This document shows, in pieces, positions 31,327-42,957 of a DNA stretch of 64,000 bases. The translations under genes were made by a program, and so were the position numbers. The DNA comes from Ustilaginoidea virens. Taxonomy: Eukaryota > Ascomycota > Sordariomycetes > Hypocreales > Clavicipitaceae. A model generated the notes under the pieces. That model saw nothing but the letters and a program-made list of their open reading frames with translations, did no database searches and was not told the DNA's origin. The stretch lies in contig NC_057316.1 of the NCBI RefSeq assembly GCF_000687475.1, positions 1,860,001 to 1,924,000 of the forward strand, read 5' to 3'. Within the stretch, counting starts at the first letter, position 1, and each line of letters begins with the position of its first letter.

Positions 31327-34300
31327 ATGGCATCCCTTGCAACACCTTCAGACGACGGTACCTTGCGTCACGACTCGGCGGCCTCTGCGCGACAGGTTCT
31401 CAGACAGCAGCAACAAAATGCTCCGGCCCTGTCACTACCGGTAACAGGCTCGTCCTTGGATGGATCCGACCGCCGCGGCTTACCATGCAGTAACCCCCAC
31501 CAGCAAGCGTGGCCGACATACTGTCAGGATCCGGCCAACTCTTTGCATTCTCAGCTGTTATCCCTCGTGGAATGGCTCGGCTCCGTTCAAGGACGTGGCG
31601 TCCTGAAATGTACCTTTGCATATACGGTTGCGAGCCTGGCGACGTTTGTTGGGCCTCTGTCAGACTTCCTCGGCAGACCAGACGGAAAGCATGTTGTGGC
31701 CACCATCACCGTGTACTTTCATGCGGCACGATCTGCCGGATCCATGATTGAGGCCATCTTCATCGCAATCGCCGCAATTGCCTACGCTGAGACTGTATCC
31801 ATCCTATCCATGGTGGCCTCTGTCCTGGTAGGGTCAAAGCTAGGATTGGTGACTCTGGCACACGTTTTGGTGGTAACCATCTTCATAGGAGGAGGCTTTG
31901 GGTTCATGGGCTGGGTCAAGCAGCGCATGGACAACCCGCTTGTCAATGTGGGAAGCACCCTAGCATCCATAGCCATCATCGCTGTGGTGACAAAGGAGAG
32001 CGCCGTCGTTTCAAACGTCTTTTCCAACCAGAAACTCACCCAAGTCCTCAAGATGCTCATCATGGGCATTACCAGCGCGGCCGCCGTCAACTTGTTGATA
32101 TGGCCCGTGTCCGCGCGGACGCAGCTACGAGGTTCAATGGTGCAGGCATCGGCTGCTCTTGGCGATGTGCTGGCCTCTGTGAGTGCCAGCTTTCTCCGCG
32201 GTGACGCAGGGCACGACGACCCGAGCGATATATCCAGAGCCTCTTTATCTTATGCGCAGACGCAGGCGACCCTCACCAGGAATCTCAGGGAGGCCAAGTT
32301 TGAGCACTACTTTCTCGGGCGAGAAAAAGTTTACGCCGTCGAAAGGACCATTGTTCAGGCGATTGAGACGCTGGCACAATCCATCGGTGGGCTCAGGAGC
32401 GCAGCCAAAACGCAGCAGACGCTCCTCAACAGCAGTGCGGCGAACCCTTCGTGCGGACCCTCGGCCCTTTTCGCCACCTTTACCGACTTGATTCGACCCT
32501 CAATGCAGGGTCTGACAGAGGTTCTCTCACGACTTCTGCACGAACCCGTGTTTGGAGGACCACCACACTACGAAACTCGACCAAACGGCTTCCGACCCAT
32601 TTTGACAGAAAATTTGGCACTGTTCACCGACGCCCGAGTCCATGCGCTCCGGAATATTTACGATTTAGCGGCACGAAAAGTCTTTCACGATGACTCGAGC
32701 AGCATCAAGTTGGAGGAGATGGCTGCAGCCTGTGGACATTACAGCTTCACTCTGCAGTCGTTTGCAGAGGAGATGCAAAAGTACCTGGACTTGCTGGAAG
32801 ATCTGCGATATGTCAGCGACCACTCTAAGAGAAGTTGGAGATGGCTGTTGTGGTGGACCGAAACTACCCGAGAATACAGCTTATCCGCGCTGCCCTTTGA
32901 GTCGACGGAGTCGGAGGCTTTGGTCAAGCCTATCAAGAAATCGTTGGTGCTGAACGGGATTCCCGCTCCGATTTTGGAGCAAAGAGACACGTACAAGAGG
33001 CAAGCTGCCGCCAAAGAAAACAGAGTCCTAGCCAGACTGTCACAGATGGCATTGCGATTGTTGCAAAGCATGGCTAGAGACGACAGTAAGTTTTTTTCTC
33101 GGTGAACGGTTCCCAAAAGAGAAGAGTCGAAGAAGAACAAAGAAGAAGAAGAAAAGTGCGAGCCTCGAATTACTAACATGTAAAAGTTTTGTTTGGGATC
33201 AAGGTAGGAATCGGTGCATCCTTGTGGGCGATGATTGCCTTCTTGGACGAGACTCGGCCGTGGTACAACCACTATCGCGGAGAATGGGGGTTACTGTCCT
33301 TTATGATTGTTTGCTCAATGACGGTTGGGGCATCCAACACGACGGGATGGGCCAGGTTCCTTGGGACGTTCCTCGGCGCCGCATTTTCCGTCATCAACTG
33401 GAACCTTAGCCAGGGGAATGCCGTGGCTCTTGTAGTACTCGGGTGGTTTGTCAGCTTTTTCAACTTTTACCTCATCGTGGCTCGCGGCCAAGCACCCTTG
33501 GGGAGGATGACGATACTTGCGTACAACGTGTCAACCCTTTACGCCTACAGCCTGAGCCAAAGGGTGGACGAGGACGACGAAGACGAGGGCGGCGCCCATC
33601 CGCTCATCATGGAGATTGTCAAGCATAGAGTGATTTCCGTCATGGCCGGCATCGTGTGGGGTCTGATAGTGTGCCGGCTGATATGGCCCATCTCGGCGCG
33701 CAGAAAGTTCAAGGAAGGGGTTTCCGTGCTGTTTCTGCAGATGGGGCTCATCTGGAGGCGAGGCCCGTTGGCGATTCTCCTGCGCAGCGACTGTTCCAGC
33801 AGCTATCTCGAGTCGGGCGAGCAGGCGGCCTTGCGGCGGAGCGCCGACGGGCTCGAGAGCCTCCGAAACTCGGCGGCCAGCGAGTTTGAGCTACGCGGCC
33901 CGTTCCCCCTTGAGGCCCACGGCCGCATCATGCAGAGCGCAAACAGAATCCTCGACAGCTTCTTCGCCATGAGCCTGGTGACGCAACCGAGGGGCAGGCT
34001 GTCGAGCGGCGAGAGGGCCCTCCTGGAGTTTACGTCGGAGGAGCGCGCCGCGCTGTGCGACCGCGTGTGCCACATCTTCCAGGTCCTAGCGAGCTCCATC
34101 ACGCTCGAGTACCCGCTAACAGATGTGGTGCCGAGCATCGCGGCCCTGCGGGACCGGCTGCTGAGCAAGGTGTTCCGGTTCCGGGCGGAGAAGGCAATGG
34201 CGGCGGCGGCGGCGGCGGGGATTCATGTGAGCGAGCGGGACTACGCCTTGCTGTATGCGTACGTGCTGGTGACGGGGCAGGTGGCGGACGAGCTGCGTGT

Positions 34301-34358
34301 TGCGGCGGCCGAGGTCGAGGGCTTATTCGGCGCGTTGCACGACGAGCATCTGCTGTAG
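31327..34358 (+). CDS. fusaric-acid-resistance/ArAE-like membrane protein
   Basis: Large membrane protein with the two-block layout of fungal aromatic-acid-exporter-like proteins (ArAE_2_N, DUF2421, FUSC-like). Exons 31327-33085 and 33187-34358 give 976 residues; the 101-nt intron (GTAAGT..TACTAAC..AAAG) splits an Ile codon and yields DDILFGIKVGIGASLWAM. Block one has about six hydrophobic segments (residues about 95-265, e.g. VASVLVGSKLGLVTLAHVLV) followed by a long helical cytoplasmic stretch; block two repeats the pattern after the intron and ends with a helical domain carrying an Ala run. The start is the first in-frame ATG (MASLATPSDD); upstream codons are open but have no ATG. Members are proposed to export organic acids or act in the ER membrane; the substrate is unknown. 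Confidence 0.9.
33086..33186 (+). other. intron of the ArAE-like gene
   Basis: GTAAGT donor, perfect TACTAAC branch site and AAAG acceptor. The interior is A/G-rich (GAAGAA runs). Confidence 0.88.
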
Positions 34359-34835
34359 CGGAGGCGTTTTTGCTCTCCATGTCCAGCTGGGAAAGCGAGC
34401 GTGCATTGACCGCCGTCTGACGAGGCCGGTGTTTCTACGAGTTCCCCTGCTTTCCCATATGCCCTCCTGCATGGATATCTTTGCCGCTCACGTCGCGGGA
34501 TTAAAGCAATCAACCGAGTCTCGTCTTGGCACGGCCGACGATTGTATAGGGGCATGCCTGGGCTTAGGCAAACTACAACCGGGCTGGCTTGTCGAGTGAG
34601 CAGTCGTTTGACACGGCCGAGCTGGTGGTATGTGTTTTTCCAGTAAAATTATAGCTAGGGCTTATTACATTACGACTGGCGTGTGGCTTCTACAGACCAC
34701 ACAGCCGGAGCTACTGAAACCCCCCAAGCACGGCGTACTGGTCTCGTCAAATGTTTACACGGCCGGCACGGACATGCGCTCTACGCGGCCGACGGCGGTC
34801 CACCCCATGGCCCGTCGCACCACGCTGCGCCCGCA
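34359..34835. other. intergenic between convergent genes
   Basis: 3' flanks of the ArAE-like (+) and NCS1 (-) genes. No gene seen. Confidence 0.5.
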
Positions 34836-37386
34836 CTAGACGACCAACACCGGAGACTTCTCGCCCGCGTCGTCCAGTCGGCCGGTGCCGTCGCTCGCGC
34901 TGTCGCGCACGGCCGAGCTGGACGGCCTGTAGGGCGGCGCGGCCGCAAACTCCGACTCGGCCCCGAGCCCCCGCGGGGGGAAGGCCAAGCCCAGCGCCCA
35001 AAACGCGGCAAAGGACACGGACGTCCCCACAAGAAACGACAGGTTGTAAAGCCGGATCCAGCCGACCCACGGCGGGTCGGCGTACTGGTTCACCGTCGCT
35101 ACCAAGCCGGCTGCAAAAGGGGGGGGGGGGGGGGGTGCGGCAAAGACAAAAGACAAGCCGAAAGGAGTCAGCAGAGCTGTTTCGGACGGCACAACTGACA
35201 TGCGAAAGCGAGCTGGGACGGGAAAAGTTGCAAAAAGACCTACGTAGCATTGGCCAGGTTCCCAGGGCAAAAGCGACGGGTGCTCGCCAGTTAACCCCGC
35301 GGCTGAACCAGTAGATACTCGTGTCGTTTCCGCGGTACAAATCGTCCACTTTCAGCTTGCGTCGGCGTACTGCGTGGTAGTCGGCTAGCAAGATGCCCCT
35401 GCGCGCAGCGTTAGACTAGCCGTGAGCCGTGGGCCGTGGGGATTGATGATGCATGATGCATGGGGCATGGGGCATGGGGTATGGGGCAGGCCCGCTCGGG
35501 CTTGTGGAAATACCTACGTCAACGGAGCCAGAAACACGCTGAAGCCGCTCATCACCTGGAGGAATTTGGTGGCCGTGGCCAGAAGCTGCCACGGTCTGGG
35601 ACGCGGTCAGCATGTCAAGTTCCGAACAGGAAAGCAGGGGGGGGGGGGGGTAGGCTTTACTGTGTGGCGATGCCAATGACGGTCATGATGGCGGCTCCTC
35701 GCCGTATGTTGATGTACTTGGGCCACAAGCCGGCCATGTCCATGCCGCAGGACATTGCGTTGAGGATGAGCGATATCTGCATTTCATGGCATCATCAGCC
35801 CGCCGTGCCACAATTGCCGGGAAAGGAATTTGTCCCTGTCGCGCTAGCTTCTCACCGCAAGCTGGGATGCGACGAGCCCCAGGCCGGCAAAGAACACGCC
35901 GGCGCGAACGGCGGAGCTCGAGCCGTAGTACTCCTGGATGGCGGCGAGGAGGTAGATGGGGTTCCAAAGCACGTCGCCGCCGATGACGTCCTTGGCGGCG
36001 CTCGTCACGACGATGCCGATGACGGCGGTGACGGTGATGGTGGCTGGCGAAGCGACCAGCTGCGAAGGCACCGGCGCCAATTTCCGGCTGGCATATCGAG
36101 TCCAGTCGGACTGGCCCAGCGTTCCGCCTCCCCACGCGCCCATGATGGCGGTCAAGCTGAACATGAAAGCCCAGCCGACGTTGGGCGCCGTGGCCGGCTG
36201 TTGGAACAGAGCGCCGGGTCCGTGGGCCTGGCTCACGCCCCTGATTACGGCGCATCAGCCAAGTCAACAACCTTTTTTTTTTTATATGTTTTGCCTCGCA
36301 AACAGCGTCCATGTAGCCTACCAGATGAGCAACCCAAAGATGGTGCAGGAAAACAGGACAAAGCAGGCGGCAAAGGGAATCTGCAGCCGCTCGGGTCGTA
36401 TGAGGATGGCGGGAGCAAAGGCACAGATCCATATCACAAGGCCGATAAAGTCCTTGGTCTCGAGGTGGGAGTCGGCGGAGAAGGAGTTTTGCATGTGGGC
36501 AAGACCTGGCGGCGCAGAACAGAAGACACGAGAATCAGGTCAGCGGCCACCAACCAAGACACACAGAAGTCGAGTTCGGCGCGACGACGAGGCTCACCTG
36601 GGATCACGGCACCGAGGCAAACACGAGTAGCCTGGCCGCCCCAAAAGGCTTGCATGCCGAACCAAATACAGGCGACAAAGACGCGTAGAACGACGGGGAC
36701 TGCGTGCATGAGGAACGAGTTAAATAGGAACAAGTTAGACAGGCGCACGCGGGCGCATCGGAGTTGGGAACGCCTTTGACCAACAGTAGGATCCTCGCAT
36801 CCCCCAGGAACTTCTGCTCGAGACGGTGAAGCCGATGTTCTGCTTGGCGCCGACCCAGCCGCACAGCACGGCCAGCAGTCCGGTGATGATGCCTCCGACA
36901 ACCTATCCGACGGGAGGGGGGGGGGGGTTGGGCGGACGACGGAGCGGTTAGAACTGGGCACCACCCGCAGCGAGGCCATTGGTGCATCGATCGAGCGCAC
37001 TCACAACTGCCGCGATTGCTTGCTGGGGGCTGAGGCCAAAGGCTAGCAAGGTGCTGCCGATGGTCCAAGCCGAGATGTTGGAGCCGGAAACAGTCCAGTA
37101 TGCTGCGGTGAAGACGGGGCCGTCAGCGGGGGACGTCTCACGCCGCCGCGTCGGCGGTTTCTTTCTTTCTTTCTTTCTTTCTTTTTTTTTTCTTTTCCAG
37201 GTCTTGGGGATTTTTGTTCCCTTCCCCCTCGCGAATCAGCCCTTACCCATGTAGGAAACGAAGCCATAGGTGCGTCTGTCGGGTGGAATGGGGATGAGGT
37301 CCCTGTTGCACCACGTCGTGTTTTCGTAGCCGGACTCGGGGTCTTTAGGGCTGCAGCGGGACCAAAGGTTAGAGAAGTCATTGAAT
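34836..37386 (-). CDS. NCS1-family nucleobase/vitamin permease, at least ten exons
   Basis: Twelve-helix nucleobase:cation symporter-1 type permease. Coding exons 5' to 3': 37386-37247, 37102-37005, 36902-36785, 36699-36598, 36505-36322, 36240-35856, 35776-35661, 35595-35518, 35398-35244, 35110-34836. All junctions keep phase and give about 549 residues. Family landmarks: WCNRDLIPIPPDRRTYGF, ISAWTIGSTLLAFGL (helix 1), SSWGMRGSYF (loop), GGGTLGQSDWTRYA (helix 6-7 region), GMDMAGLWPKYINIRRGA (helix 8) and TGILLADYHAVRRRKLKVDD. The first exon begins in phase 2, so a short 5' coding exon with the ATG remains unfound in the repeat-rich 37387-37700. Introns contain GCATGGG heptamers, TTTC repeats and C runs. 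Substrate (uracil, allantoin, thiamine or other) cannot be assigned. Confidence 0.92.
35449..35490. repeat. GCATGGG heptamer array inside an NCS1 intron
   Basis: GCATGGG-type units (GATGCAT, GGGCATG, GGGTATG) lie within the intron between the exons ending at 35518 and starting at 35398. The same unit recurs at about 43057-43100. Confidence 0.65.
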
Positions 37387-37634
37387 CTGCGTCATGGAAC
37401 CATGGATCTGCATCAAATATCGTGGATCAAGATCAAGGATCAAGATCATGGATCATGGATCATGGATCTTGGCGGCGGCATTGACAAGGGTCACGGTACC
37501 ATTGCAGGCGGGATTTTAGCGATGGTCGGCGGCTGCCACGGCTGGTGGCACACGGCGACAGCATGTCGGCACCGCGCAGGCCGTGCGTGCGTGCGTGCGT
37601 GCGTGCGTGCCGTCGGTGGATCTCTATGCGGGTA

Positions 37635-37720
37635 CGCAGGTATGCAGGTATGCAGGTATGCGGTACGCAGGTTTGCAGGTATGCAAGATGGCGCTATGCA
37701 AGATGCAGGTATGCAAGTCT
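37635..37720. repeat. GCAGGTAT octamer array
   Basis: Imperfect tandem copies of GCAGGTAT with variants (GCGGTACG, GCAGGTTT, GCAAGATG). Confidence 0.65.
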
Positions 37721-39610
37721 GCAACAGTCTGCTCGGCCGCGATCGAGGGCTAGGATTCGGCTCGACACGGCAGAGGCATCGACATCGACGAGTTCAAGGT
37801 CGGTTGTGGTTTTGGTCGTCACTTGTCCTGGACGGACTACGGACGAGTCGAGCCGGGATGTCCAAGGCAAAGGGGGGGGGGGGGGGGGGGAGACTGCAGC
37901 CAGGAATTAAATACCACCACGCGCCGTACGTGCCTGACCCTTTTTTTTTTTGTTTCCCATATTATTTCCCATCTCCATTTTTTTATTCGACTTTCCTATC
38001 CCTTTTTTTTTTTTTTTTATCATTTTCCGGGGTTTTTTCTTTCCTTCGCGCGGTGACTTTCCCCTCCGCCCCCCCCAAGCCGGGCTCCGAAAAAGTTAAA
38101 GGCGGCCCCGTTGACAACTTTAGTCGGGTCAACCTGGTCGAATGCGTCGACAAGCCAACAAGCCAGCTGGCTGTTGGGCGGTGGGGTGGTGGCCGTCCCA
38201 GACCCCCGGCCTGCCTGGCGCCTGATTGGCCAGCTACCCTCCCCGCCCCCCCACCCCCGGTCCAAGTGGGCACATGCACGGAGAGATGTGAGAGCTGCCA
38301 AGTCGCCGGGGCATTCAATCTGCCAGGGCTGTACGGAGTACTCCGCATGTAGTAACTGACACGTTCTTTTGCGGACGACTTTGTCGTGCGTGCATTTTGC
38401 ATTCGAACCCGGTCTGGGGCTGGTGGTTCTGAACTGAAGCCTGGACTCTGCTCCGTAGACTCGAGGGCGCTGTCTGGTCTGGGTTCCTTTTTAAAGTACC
38501 TACGGGGGGTCCGACGGGGAGCGCGGGCCCGCGGAATCGCGGACGAGTCGTGCTTTTACTCGACGGCGTCCCTCCAGCCGGCGCATTTTAGAGTTTTGGG
38601 CGTTTCTGGTCCCACGGGCAAGCCATTTCTTCTCAAGGAGGACGCCGGGCTGATAACTGACACTTGATAGCACTCCGTACCCAGCTAGGAGAGGTAGGTA
38701 GGCACGTACCTCAAGGTAGGAGACTGGAGGTAGGTATTCTATCAGCCCTGCTTGCCCTGCCCCCACTCGCGAGTCTGTCGCACCTACCTACCTAGGTACC
38801 TACCGTGCGGGCCGTTACATGTCCCCCCCGGTTGCCAGCCAGCTGTCAGCAGTTGGCACGCCGTCGCCGACTAATCACTAATCACGTCTAGTCGAATCGA
38901 ATACTTGAACACGTAAATAACTTTTCTTTCTTTCTGCCAACCGCCATCTCGCCACGACGGCTTTCTTTTCATTTTTTTTTTTTCTTCCCATCCCCCCCCC
39001 CTCTTTCTCTCTTCATTCTACGGAGTACTCCGCAGCCATTCCCAGTACCGAAATAAAGAACTGCACATGATTTCCTCCCGCCAAAAGAAAAAAAAAAAAG
39101 AAAAAAGAAAAAAGCCCGTTTCTGCGCAGGCAGCAGCAGCCCCCCGTTGCCTGCCCTGGAGTGGGTTAAGTAAAATCTGACAGCCGTCTGGTGCGAAAGC
39201 AAAACTGCCGTCCTGGTGCGCGCAGCCCGCCCCGAAACTTCGCAAAGCAGCTGCTAGCTACATGTGATGCATCATAGCGACCGGGCGGGAAATGTGTGGC
39301 GTGGCGGCGCGTTCTCCCCCGTGGATTTGATTGCGTTTCTTTTGCTCGTCAGCGGACTGCGGGCTGCGGACTGCAGCGACTGCAGATTTATCAGGTAGGC
39401 TGAGCCAGTGCGAGCCGTGCCCAACCGCGTCACAACAGCCGGCTGCCGGCTTTCCTTATCCACGTTGGGCTGCGGGCCTCCCGCCTTGGCTGAAATGGGG
39501 AGGTCTGCAGCCGCAGCCGCAGCCGCACCAGCTCGTGAATGCTGACGGCGGTGTTGTCCGAGGCGGTTGGTTGCCAGGGGGGTAACCCGTTCTTGGCCTT
39601 TGCGGCTGAT

Positions 39611-39680
39611 TCTTGCTGATTCTTGCTGATTCTTGCTGATTCTTGCTGATTCTTGCTGATTCTTGCTGATTCTTGCTGAT
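39611..39680. repeat. perfect decamer array TCTTGCTGAT x7
   Basis: Seven identical tandem copies preceded by a partial GCTGAT. On the minus strand it would read as a ten-residue repeat (QQESARISKN), but no gene around it is supported. Confidence 0.85.
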
Positions 39681-40839
39681 CCATGATGGCTTCTCCGAAC
39701 GAGAGCATCATCTCCGCAGCCTCGTCCGCCATAAACAAGTGGCCTCGAATCGACGCGGCTGGTATATTCCTCTCACAAAGCAAAACTCTAAAACCCCATA
39801 AAGGAAATCGCCAGTATTTCCCTCTCGTCATCCCATTACTTATAGTATGCGGCGAGGAAAAGGGGACAAGGAAAAACGCAAAACAGTGATTTGATGCTGG
39901 TGCCATAGGTCTTTCGATAGCTCCCCGTTCAAGCCGAGGCTCTCGCAAGGCTTCAACTACAATCGGCTACAGACGAGGCTGGTGGTTCATGCGATCACTG
40001 GGTGCAAGAAGCGTCGTCACACGACATCAAGCGGGCCATGCTCCTTCCACGGCGCAGGAGGTTTCTCCGACGCCCTGTCGCTCGTCCCCCCGGAAGCATT
40101 CACTTGGACATTGCAGGCATGCCCAGTGCGCGCCTGCACATTGTCATGGAACAACAACAACACAGCAGAAGCAGCACCGCTCGCCGACTCCAACGAGGCA
40201 TCCATCGGCCTTGATCGCTGGCTTCACACCCTGGCCAACCGGACGACGCGGGCCCGGCGCGGTATTCAAGTGCCATTACTGAGGCTCGGTACCAGATATT
40301 TGGGCGTGGCCACCACTGGACGTCGACGATGTAGTGGAGATTCGGGCCATGGGAAAGGCCGCCCCCTTTCTATATGAGCACTGGGGAGCGTGGCAGAGGT
40401 AGCGCACTCAATTCCATTCAATCCCATTGAGTTTGCGGCATGAGACACCGGGGTCTGGTCGTTGGTACGAGCAAGTCGGTCGTTGGCTGTAGCTGTGGCG
40501 GGCCTAGGAATCCCCATATCCCAAGTTGAGGGCCTAGCAGACGTGAATAATTAGGCGGCACCGGGCACATCGACCCTCAACATGAGCAGGGTTGACCGTT
40601 GACCCCCTATCCTAGTTGAATCGCCTCTTTATTGCTAGCGCTGCCGTGCACGGTAGGCAGGTCCCTTGACTATATATCGAATTCCCTGGGTGACGGCAAA
40701 CGTTGCTGATGCCCATTACAGAGTATTAAGATGCTGCAGATACATTCAAAGCAGCCTACAAGCCCCCACCGGGCAATAACAACCAAAAAAAAAAAAAAAA
40801 AAAAAAGAGGGGGGACCGGGGAGGGGGAGAGAGAGCCCG

Positions 40840-42099
40840 TCAGGCACCGGCACGTCTCGCCTGGACATGGGCAACCTTCATGACGGCCAGAACCTCGTGC
40901 CAGGCAAACAGGCTGGGGAGCACCACGTACAAGCTGCTTTCCAGCGCCGGGTCCGGGTGGAACTTGTCGTAGTAGGCTCTCTTCCCCTGTACGTCCCTGG
41001 CTCTCGTCACTGCACGGTACGCCGCATTCGCCAGCATGTCGCCCACCCGCCACCTGGACCCGTCGTCGCCGCCGCCGCCGCCGCCCACCTCGCTGGCCGG
41101 CTCCACGCCCAGACTCAGGTAGGAGAGGCCGGCCCGGCGCAGCAGCCTCATGGCCGTCACCACGAGCAGGTCCGTCGTGCCGCGGGGCGCGTCGGGGGCG
41201 GCGATGCAGGGGTCGATGTGGAATCCCGCGTGGGCGCCGACCTCGCGCAGCATGGCCATGCCGCACAGCCGGCCGTCCCGGTCCCTGGCCAGCAGAAAGG
41301 CGGTTTTGGACCGGTGCGAGAAGAGTTGGTACGACGTGATGAAGGCCTGCGGCGTCTTGCCGCCGCCCGCCGCGAGCTTGGCGGCGCACCAGTCGCCGTA
41401 CAGGGCATCCAGGGCCGCCTCGACGCCGGCGTCGATGCCCGCCACGCCGGGGGCGTACATGGCCAGCCGCAGGGCGAAGCGGTCGGGGTCGAGCAGCTGG
41501 CGGTTCTGGCTGAGGATGCGCTTGCCCGCCCGCCGGTCGAGCACCTTGTTGGCGAGGGGGTTGAGGACCCTCTCGCGGCCGATCCGGAGGCTGGCCCACC
41601 GCTTCTCGTGCGCGTGCTCGAGGAAGGACTCGCTGACGCCCATAAAGGCCAGCCGGAGGCGTCTCGCGGACCGGAACCGCTGCAGCTCGTCGAGCATGGC
41701 GCCCATCTCGCCCTTGCAGCACATGGGGTCGCCGACGACGACCAGCGTCCGCTGGGCAACCTTGTAGAGGAGGGCTCCGCGGCCGCGGGGCGAGGCGAAG
41801 ACGTGGTAGCTCGGGTCGAGGAGCACCATGTGCAAGGTGCGGCTGTAGCGGCTGTACGACTCGTCGAGGGTTTGCTCGTCGAGGGAGACGACGAGGGTGT
41901 CGCTGGCGTGGCCGTGGCTGCTGCGGGAGCGTGTCGACGGGGCAGGCGACGATGCCGCCTTGGTCGAGGAGGGACGCGGGCCTCTGGTGGCCTCGGCGGC
42001 CGAGGCAAGCAGCTCTGCCTGGGCGTGTTGGAAAACGTCTTGAATCAGGCACCGGCGCCATGGAGGTGATGAAGGCGAGACATGGTCTTTATCCTCCAT
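40840..42099 (-). CDS. free-standing DUF2156 protein, candidate ergosteryl-3beta-O-glycine synthase
   Basis: Intronless 419-residue protein with two GNAT-like halves, the fold of bacterial LPG synthase C-termini and of fungal DUF2156 enzymes that move an amino acid from aminoacyl-tRNA to ergosterol. Landmarks: VVGDPMC at 121-127, FMGVSESF at 152-159, ERVLNPLANK at 176-185, SKTAFLLARDRDGRLCG at 264-280, and YYDKFHPD at 376-383, equivalent to the FKxKFxP region near the end of this family. There is no aspartyl-tRNA synthetase domain, so it resembles the glycine-using ErgS class rather than the fused aspartate-using ErdS. The ATG at 42099 was chosen because the open frame upstream to 42300 is only an Arg run from a GTCTTC repeat. 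Substrate assignment is inference; other free-standing paralogues of unknown substrate exist. Confidence 0.8.
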   Translation of the reverse strand: MEDKDHVSPSSPPWRRCLIQDVFQHAQAELLASAAEATRGPRPSSTKAASSPAPSTRSRSSHGHASDTLVVSLDEQTLDESYSRYSRTLHMVLLDPSYHVFASPRGRGALLYKVAQRTLVVVGDPMCCKGEMGAMLDELQRFRSARRLRLAFMGVSESFLEHAHEKRWASLRIGRERVLNPLANKVLDRRAGKRILSQNRQLLDPDRFALRLAMYAPGVAGIDAGVEAALDALYGDWCAAKLAAGGGKTPQAFITSYQLFSHRSKTAFLLARDRDGRLCGMAMLREVGAHAGFHIDPCIAAPDAPRGTTDLLVVTAMRLLRRAGLSYLSLGVEPASEVGGGGGGDDGSRWRVGDMLANAAYRAVTRARDVQGKRAYYDKFHPDPALESSLYVVLPSLFAWHEVLAVMKVAHVQARRAGA

Positions 42100-42124
42100 G
42101 ACTCTTTGTCTTTGTCTTTGACTC

Positions 42125-42182
42125 GGTCTCTGTCTTCGTCTTCGTCTTCGTCTTCGTCTTCGTCTTCGTCTTCGTCTTGGTC
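42125..42182. repeat. GTCTTC hexamer array in the DUF2156 leader
   Basis: About eight copies of GTCTTC directly upstream (minus-strand sense GAAGAC) of the DUF2156 start codon. Confidence 0.75.
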
Positions 42183-42957
42183 TTGTTGCTGCCTTGCTTT
42201 CCAGCGCTTCCCCCCCCTCTTTCCCTCTTTCGCCCGCCTTTCCTTGTTTTGCCCTTCCTTTGCCCCGGCTATGGTTAACGTCTCTCGGGTTTCGGCGCAC
42301 AGACGGTCCGAGACAAACTCAGAGTCCTCTTTGGCAATAAGAAAAAGAACCAAAAAAAAACCAAAAAAAAAAAACAAAGCAACAAAAAAAAAGAAACACC
42401 ACCCCCTTTTCTGCATCTTCTTCCCGCCTGGCCAGGGGCGTCTACCCCCATATATAGGCCAGGGGCCGGCCTATCCCCGCCTCCCCCCTCCCCCCCCCCC
42501 CCCCCCCCATATATTAGCAGTCTCGCGGGCGTCATTATGACCCTTGCCAAGAAAGGCCCGCCTCTGTGCCGAGTTGCGTCGCGGAGTGCGGCGGAAGAGC
42601 CCATGCGAAACAGGACGGGGAGGGCGGAGGGAGGAGGCACTTGCAGAAGGAGACGGCCAGGCAAGCAAGGACTCGGCCCCCGGGCTGGGTGCTCGGCAAC
42701 TTGGGACGCGCAAGACCACCCCAGGTCGAGCTAGCGGCTGGGATGGGCTGCCTTTGGCGGACTCGCCGCGTTTCCGAGCTCTCTTGGTTGTTTTCCCGCC
42801 GAGACTGACTGCGCTGCGGTGCTTTTGGGGGCTGTCTTGTTTTGACCAGCCCGCCCCTGGGGCAAGCCGTCAGGCGACTCGGCAGCGGGAACTCGGCGGC
42901 GGCGACTCGGCAGCGGCGACTCGGCAGCGACGACTCGGCAACTGCTCCTTTCGTGTG

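Larger units (their letters stand above)
37387..40839. other. intergenic, rich in short tandem repeats
   Basis: It contains GATCATG units (about 37430-37470), GTGC units (about 37584-37612), GCAGGTAT units (about 37635-37720), a G run of about 21 (near 37871-37891), T runs, a TACCTACC/GGTAGGTA motif cluster (38690-38806), a seven-copy decamer (39611-39680) and an A run (40785-40806). The unidentified first exon of the NCS1 gene probably lies at its left end. No other gene supported. Confidence 0.5.

Noticed and set aside
39989..40377. Overlapping plus-strand ORFs of 70-131 residues
   Set aside because: Two frames are open at once with similar quality and neither has a domain; probably chance.
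40670..42061. 463-residue minus-strand ORF in another frame of the DUF2156 gene
   Set aside because: Proline/arginine-rich out-of-frame reading. The 419-residue frame has the conserved motifs.
40867..42069. 400-residue plus-strand ORF opposite the DUF2156 gene
   Set aside because: It is the antisense of a GC-rich coding region with skewed composition. The minus strand carries all the family motifs.
42100..42300. N-terminal extension of the DUF2156 protein from an upstream ATG
   Set aside because: The extension is mostly an Arg run coded by a GTCTTC hexamer array and is not a family feature. The ATG at 42099 is preferred.
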